From assembly GCF_030646015.1 (NCBI RefSeq), contig NZ_JAUSLT010000074.1, positions 34,328 through 98,327 of the forward strand: 64,000 nt of DNA. The letters are read 5' to 3'. The notes under the pieces were generated by a model. The model saw only the letters and a list, made by a program, of their open reading frames with translations, had not been told where the DNA came from and ran no database searches. The position numbers and the translations under genes are program-made. This document shows positions 63,569 through 64,000 of the stretch, piece by piece (position 1 is the first letter of the stretch; each line of letters opens with the position of its first letter). The DNA is from Bradyrhizobium sp. (GTDB lineage: Bacteria > Pseudomonadota > Alphaproteobacteria > Rhizobiales > Xanthobacteraceae).

Positions 63569-64000
<432 letters not shown>

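Overview
The window reads as a chromosomal segment of a high-GC alphaproteobacterium of the Bradyrhizobium/Rhodopseudomonas group. The evidence is the order of housekeeping genes (lolCD, dnaE, rpsB-tsf-pyrH-frr-uppS-cdsA-dxr-rseP-bamA-lpxD-fabZ-lpxA-lpxI-lpxB, gltA, gltX/glnS, comEC, lexA, moeA, moaC-trpC-trpD-ppiD, tpiA, secG, pyrG), small secreted DUF3551 proteins, a glnS gene beside gltX (uncommon in Alphaproteobacteria), and palindromic intergenic repeats. All family names come from reading the sequence; no database search was run.

Layout. 1-900: end of a LolC/E permease and lolD. 980-1540: two DUF3551 secreted proteins. 1868-9201: a minus-strand lipid block made of an AraC-type regulator, an alpha/beta hydrolase, a phasin-like protein, an acyl-CoA ligase split by a frameshift, a WS/DGAT acyltransferase with an intact HHxxxDG motif, and an MFS carrier. 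An 18-bp perfect palindrome lies upstream of the hydrolase. 9438-12399: mobile DNA, with an IS5-like remnant and then a complete 2,495-bp IS1595-type element (31-bp inverted repeats, perfect 8-bp target duplication). The element carries cargo: a HEPN-like protein, a small membrane protein and two further small proteins. 12394-12554: directly beside the element, an SOS-type promoter with two LexA boxes (GAAC-N7-GAAC and GTTC-N7-GTTC) in front of a 32-residue membrane protein. 12713-19842: dnaE, a SEC-C protein, a lipoprotein patatin and a PepSY-like protein. 20124-35053: the translation, isoprenoid, outer-membrane and lipid A supercluster on the plus strand.

35420-46031: gltA, gltX facing glnS, comEC, lexA (with its own LexA box) and moeA. 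46205-57441: an accessory stretch with a HAD hydrolase, a HdeA-like protein, a hybrid histidine kinase, an MFS carrier, an HpcH aldolase, an OYE-type reductase, a large GGDEF-EAL protein, and a 54-residue Flp pilin behind a textbook sigma-54 promoter. This stretch separates moeA from moaC. 57565-61874: ppiD-trpD-trpC-moaC operon. 62115-64000: tpiA, secG and the start of pyrG.

The most interesting points are: (1) the double-LexA-box small membrane protein, which resembles SOS-induced division inhibitors such as Caulobacter SidA in size and design, with an IS inserted at its -35 element in such a way that the duplicated target restores that element; (2) the IS1595 cargo containing a HEPN Rx4H protein; (3) the neutral-lipid/phasin operon with its candidate operator and frameshifted ligase; (4) the sigma-54-driven lone Flp pilin.
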